Positions 58,942-64,000 of a stretch of DNA of 64,000 nt are shown here, piece by piece. Made by a program: the position numbers and the translations under genes. Every line of letters starts with the position of its first letter. Positions within the stretch are counted from its first letter, which is position 1. Source of the DNA: Lyophyllum atratum (Eukaryota; Basidiomycota; Agaricomycetes; Agaricales; Lyophyllaceae). The stretch covers positions 62,001 to 126,000 of the forward strand of contig JACGCN010000019.1 in the NCBI GenBank assembly GCA_014905825.1, in the 5' to 3' direction. The notes under the pieces were generated by a model, which was given only the letters and a program-made list of their open reading frames with translations, ran no database searches and had not been told where the DNA came from.

Positions 58942-61900
58942 ATGGATGAAAACACTTTCACTCCACCACCAGGCGATGGCCTGACACTACCACAGATATA
59001 CGATTTTCATTCACTACATTCCGCTGATCACCCGGCCTTCAAATTCACGTCACAGGAAGGAAAACCTACGACTTTGACGTGGGCATCCGTCAGCCGCGCT
59101 GTCCGACGTGGTGCATACCTTGCTCGTTGCGATACAATCCCTGATAAAAGGAACTTGAAATCCGGGAAAACTGTGGCAATCATCGCCAATGCAGGTATAA
59201 CAATCTTATTCTGGTTGATATCCGTAATATTCATTGAGGTTCTGGCAGACTCGATCTCCTATATGATTCTGGTTGTCAGCCTGATGCGTTGTGGCCAAAT
59301 TCCGTTTCCCATCTCGCCGCGTTGCTCCACCGCTGCTATCAATCATCTCTTGACTTCTACCAATGTCACTCACATGTATACAAGCCAAGACGAGAGTATC
59401 CAGAGGCTGGTGTCCAACACGAGATCTGAGTTTCCGCTAGCTGACATCACCGTGCTTCCCATGCCTACTTTCGAGGACTTTTGGAAAGATGACCCTCTGT
59501 TAGACATTGAAAATGATGCAGCGCAATCAGGCAATGTTGATGGCCCTGCGCTTATTTTACACTCGTCGGGTAAGCTCTCCATGAGGACATCCTTGCACCC
59601 GATCAAACCGAAAAACCTGGCGCTCCTAGGTACTACAGCTTTCCCAAAGCCAATAATTATTTCCCATAGAATCTTGATCCAGCGCGGTCATCTTACATGT
59701 GAGTTCTATCAAAACGTTGTTGTTTACGTGCTGAGAGACACTCTCTCAGCGGAAAGTGGCTTAGATTTCCAGAAACACGTCATTTCTCTCCACTCGGTGT
59801 CCATGTTCCGTGAGTTGTTTAATTCTTGTGACCGTTGAACGATGGCCGAACAATGGCTAAATGTATTGATAGATGCGTTCGGGCTCACGTACATTTCCAG
59901 AATTGTAAGCGCCCGCCGCCATGCATAAACCTTGTGGGACGTTAGCCTGAATTACGCGACAGGCGCTAAGTGGGATCGTAGCCGCAGTTTTCCCTCCAAT
60001 GAAACTTCCAAAACCTGTGAACCCTAAAGCTGTACTTGCTGCTGCATCGGTTGACAGATGTACCATGATGGCATGTGTACCAAGCATCTTAGAGGTGTGT
60101 GTCATTATCGTATCGTTCACTTCGCTTACCCATCAGATTTTTTTTCGAAGGAATGGGCGAATGACGACCTGTCTGTAGCGACGTTGAGTGGATTTTACGC
60201 CGTGGTAAAGCCTATCAATCACAACAATTTCGTATTCCGAGCTCAATTAATCCGGGTATGATAGATTATTTCTAGTGGGCCTTTGAGCTTTGACGCAGGA
60301 GAGAGATTGGTCGATGCTGGAGTTCGCATTTCACCGTACTACTCCGGGTAAACTCAAACATGGCTTTCAACCACTTCGCGACTCATCCAACCACTAGCAC
60401 AGAAATTGGCTGCGCAACCGTCTTTCTTTCAGGTATATTTTTACCTTTCTCATTGTGATCAACCGATGTCATTTTTATACGCCTCGCAGATAACCGTCAC
60501 AAAGAGTGGCAATATGTGAAATTCGCGGATCAGTTTGGTGCCCATTTCATCCCGCAAGAAGAGCCCGATATGTATGAACTAGTAGCACTGGTGGGTTTCA
60601 CACTCTTCCTGTCGCCCTGCGCAAGCGTAAATGATGTCTCCAGGACGCTCCCGGCCATCGCATTGCTGCCATCAACTCCCACGTTGATGGCCGGAATGCC
60701 TTCCGCACGGGAGACCTTTTCAAGCGACACCCTTCCGATCCATTTTTGTGGAGGGTATGGGGCCGTGCTGACGATCAGATAGTACTTTCCACGGGCGAGA
60801 AGGTCTGTCGGCCATGCTCTATCAGCTGCAATGGCTGATTTTGGACATGAAGACCAATCCAGGCCCAGTTGGTCAGCGCGAACAGCATCAGCGTTTTCCT
60901 TCCATCGAGCACTGATGTATCTTGTCTAGAGCATGTCTTCACACGACATCCGAAAATTAGCCAGGCGGTGGTGTTTGGGCATGGACGGCTTAGTAATGGT
61001 ATCCTTCTGCAATTCGCAGCAGGATATGAAAACTTCCCTTCCGATCCCGAAGCCGCTGACGGATTTCGCCGATTGATTAGGTGTGTAGTTATGTTGGTGA
61101 TTCATGCATATTTAATTGGGTGACCTTGATTTCTCTTTGCAGGGAACTTGTTATGGAGGCGAATGCGGTTGCGCCCACACATTCACGACTCTATGATGAT
61201 GTAAGAATAGATTGGAAGCGAGGGAATCTATTCGCAGTTTTTGATGCTAACCCCCTGTTCAGATGGTCCTTGTCGCACCTCCTAACAAACCCTTCGACTT
61301 GACGGCGAAGGGCAGTGTACGACGCGCAAAAACACTTTCTAATTTTGCATCAGAGATAGAGGATGCTTACAACTCGTCCGCGATTACTCCGCACGGCGAC
61401 TATGATCTCGGTTCGCACGGCGGGATGGCAGCCACCACAAAAATGATAGTCAGAGAAGTCATTGGCCACAATATCGTGCCTGATAAGGATATCTTCCAGC
61501 AAGGCTGCGATAGGTGACACATGCATTATTCACGTATCTGCAGAGCACGTTGCTAATTTTTTCTTTGTTCTCGAACATAGCCTGCAAGCTCTAAGAATTC
61601 GAAATAAATTGGAATACGTGCTCTCGCAACAGCGCCTGACCGGTTCTCCTCTGGTGGAACCCCTACCCCGAGATGTTGTATATGAATATCCCAGCTTGGT
61701 CGCATTGACGGCTTTCATTTCTGATCGCCAATCCAACAACGCCTCGCCACTGAGTTCTCGCGGTTCCGATGTACAGACCATGATTGACACGGTGGGGGAG
61801 CTGACATCTGATGTGTCGGGAAAACGAGAATCTTTCGAAGTGCCTGGCACAAGCTCCAGACCAGGGGGCGCTGTTCTTGTTACAGGCACGACCGGATCTC

Positions 61901-63250
61901 TGGGATGCCATATGATGTCCCTATTGGCCAATAACCCCGATATTTCCCATGTCTATGCTGTGAACCGTGTGCATGCGGGTGGCACGACATTGCTTCAGCG
62001 GCAGATCAAGGCCATGGAAGAGAATGGCCTTGACCTATCTTTACTTTCGAACGGAAAAGTTACTTTGGTGGAGGCCGATTTTGCAAAACAACCATGGGCC
62101 GAGCACTGTCTTTTCGATGAGGTACCGAGTACACCCTTCTTCAGCCCCTATTAGGATCGGCAATGTGACCGATGACATTATTCTAGATGAAGTCCACAGT
62201 TTCGGCTGTTATCCATGCCGGTGAGTATTAGCCTACTTACTGTCAATCGCGCTTCCCTCCGTGTGTTTATCGTTCTCTCCTCTAGCTTGGACCGTCGACT
62301 TCAAACTCAAACTTCGATCTTTTAACGATTGTCTGGTTGCGCTCCGTCGTCTTATCGATTTTTCACGGGAGGCAAAGGAACTGTGTCATTTGATCTTTAT
62401 TAGCAGCCTGTCAGTTATGCGAAGTTAGTCCCACAGTCCTCGTCAGCCATGTCCTTCTCACTTCGGACCCTGTAGACTGGCGCACAGGGGATAAATTTAT
62501 GGAGGCTTCCATCAAAGATCCGGGTTCTGCAGTCGGTCTTGGCTACTCAGAATCTAAATGGGTCGCTGAGCAGGTCTTGGAAATCGCAGCACAGACGACG
62601 GAACTGAACGTCACCATTATCCGGGCAGGCCAATTGTCGGGAGCTGAGAACGGTCACTGGAAAGTTACAGAATGGTTTCCCACCTTGATAAGATCTTCAC
62701 GTCTAATAGGATGTCTCCCGTCCACCGAAGAGGTATATTTTTGTTTGGTTTCGGGGATTTTCGACTTTGACACGCATTCTATTCACAGCGTATATCTTGG
62801 CTTCCCGTTGCACATGCAGCTAGAATGATTACGGAAGTGCTCCGGACAGATAAACCTTCAAGATATCTTCATCTCTTGCACCCACGCCGCGCGAGGTTTG
62901 ATGACATCCTCCGCCCAATAGCCGTATCGCTCAATGTCCCCATCGTGCCATATGATGACTGGCTGAACAGACTACGTAGCTTGCCAGCACTCCCTAACCC
63001 TGACACTTCACCTCGCGAAATGGCCAAGGGAACACCGTACACATCGTCTGACGTGCGTGTCATGTCCCTCGTGGAGTATTTTGGAGAGAGGGTGCTATTC
63101 GGCACCTCAGAACGGTGGCAAGACAGCGAAGTCGATTTTACTCAGATGACCTTACACTCCCCTTCGATATCTTCTTCGAATTTGACCCCGCTCGGACAGA
63201 TAGATGCGCATAAATGGTTGGCTTACTGGCTCTCTGTAGGTTTGCTGTAG
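58942..63250 (+). CDS. A-T-R adenylate-forming reductase (NRPS-like)
   Basis: Activates a carboxylic acid as the adenylate, loads it on a phosphopantetheine arm and releases it reductively with NADPH as an aldehyde. The gene has more than fifteen short introns; I traced the frame through all key motifs. Adenylation: [18 protein letters not shown] (core motif), [45 protein letters not shown] then [20 protein letters not shown] and [16 protein letters not shown], with the A10-like [10 protein letters not shown]. Thiolation: [18 protein letters not shown], whose Ser is created by splicing near 61511. Reductase: [19 protein letters not shown] (NADP site), [38 protein letters not shown] (Tyr/Lys), then [16 protein letters not shown] and the end [15 protein letters not shown]. 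No condensation domain. Substrate cannot be read by eye. Central enzyme of the putative cluster. Confidence 0.92.
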
Positions 63251-63713
63251 CAGCTGTCTCCGAATTGTCAACTCAGGTCGAGTCCTTGTTTTGTGCGCCA
63301 TCACGTTCCGCGCTGTCGATTTACCGTGAACAGCGTAATCAGGCGTCAAGAATATCTGACGGACATACACACAAGGCATCAGACGTTAATTCTTCTATCG
63401 AATCTTTGCCAAGGCCCTCCCACAGGATGCACTCACCTGTGAATCGCAATCTACGTGCGATCACGTCTTGTTCTGATAGTAAGTAGCCGAATATAGATTC
63501 ATGCTCAGGAAGTTTGACCCCAGTGTACACGCCAACGAATTGCGGGCTTTGGAAATCTAGAAGGGAGTGGTCAGTGGTGCCCATCAGTAGCGAAGCTGCT
63601 AGAGTCCGTGTTTGTTGGTCGTTTCCCATGATCCCCGTTCTCGTCGCTGAAGAATACTTGCCTTAAGTATAAGTGTGGGCTTCACGTCGAGGCTTGTACA
63701 GTCTACACTGCTT
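63251..63713. other. intergenic, nothing recognised
   Basis: Between the A-T-R stop and the second Jen1-like gene. An open minus-strand frame (63339-63629) has no conserved content. Confidence 0.45.
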
Positions 63714-64000
63714 ATGACGCTCACTTTCTTTACAAAGCGTTTTGTACCCGTCCTTGATTTGGAGGGCAGGAAGCAGCACCTCGACAGGACCGTAGAACCA
63801 GGCGAAGAAAGTTTCTGGGTCGTTTTGAGGAGTGTCCCTCTCATACACTGGGGGCTCTTCTTCTCAGGCTATATCGCGTGGATATGTGATGCGTTGGATT
63901 TCTTCGCTGTTCGTTCGCCTCAGGCCGTCATTTCTGAAAAGTGATGGGAACTTTCTGCAATTTAGGTCTCCTTATCTGTTCCGACGTTATCGAAGGAGTT
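63714..64000 (+). CDS. second Jen1-like carboxylate permease, 5' end only
   Basis: The ATG at 63714 opens MTLTFFTKRFVPVLDLEGRK, a hydrophilic stretch, then VPLIHWGLFFSGYIAWICDA and LDFFAV. This matches the first helix of the permease at 13854-16229 (ALFFSG, WLAWTCDAIDFFSV), with the same N-terminal layout. The frame then closes near 63944, probably because an intron begins just after LDFFAV (a GT lies there). The rest of the gene is outside the window. As neighbour of the A-T-R gene it could export or import the acid substrate, which is only an inference. Confidence 0.7.

Noticed and set aside
59600..61300. Suspicion that the adenylation domain is decayed
   Set aside because: Broken frames were resolved by GT-AG introns, which restore all core motifs through the TGEK and GPVE segments.
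1..64000. CRISPR arrays, rRNA genes, transposase or integrase genes
   Set aside because: None was seen. The short repeats found are explained as gene or segment duplications.

Overview
This is nuclear DNA from a filamentous fungus, almost certainly an agaricomycete basidiomycete. Genes are split by many short (about 50-60 nt) GT-AG introns. The families are also typical: F-box and BTB proteins, a TKL-like kinase, a 7TM integral membrane protein, Dicer, an A-T-R adenylate-forming reductase, a GMC oxidoreductase and a beta-trefoil inhibitor. All four tRNA genes seen carry an intron after position 37. Exon structures were worked out by hand from reading frames and splice consensus. Exon sums were checked for frame in the K+ channel, Dicer, BTB, SDR3-5, kinase, inhibitor and thymidylate synthase genes.

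Layout. 1-5 kb: an unrecognised minus-strand gene fragment, a BTB gene whose 5' half is tandemly duplicated, tRNA-Val(AAC), and a voltage-gated K+ channel. 5.5-10.3 kb: a complete Dicer-like RNase III. 10.3-23 kb: an F-box gene, tRNA-Lys(CTT), a Jen1-type carboxylate permease, the RNA cytidine acetyltransferase NAT10/Kre33, and a disordered hypothetical protein. 23-26.5 kb: tRNA-Gln(TTG), tRNA-Asp(GTC) and URC1. 27-36 kb: five tandem paralogous short-chain dehydrogenases; the first two are broken, the last three intact. 36.5-42.6 kb: a kinase whose C-terminus carries two Zn2Cys6 plus coil modules, flanked by diverged direct repeats, then a second F-box gene. 43.4-50.2 kb: a small inhibitor-like gene, thymidylate synthase, a flavin split-barrel/FAD-NAD reductase with an apparent 1-nt frameshift, and a 7TM protein. 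50.9-64 kb: aldo-keto reductase, BBE-like FAD oxidase, ICMT-like methyltransferase, GMC oxidoreductase, A-T-R adenylate-forming reductase, and the start of a second Jen1-like permease.

The last block looks like a biosynthetic gene cluster. The A-T-R enzyme would activate and reduce a carboxylic acid to an aldehyde, and the oxidoreductases and methyltransferase could tailor it. The product cannot be read from the sequence. The most unusual gene is the kinase with duplicated zinc-cluster modules, in which every intron bounding the modules is in phase 2.
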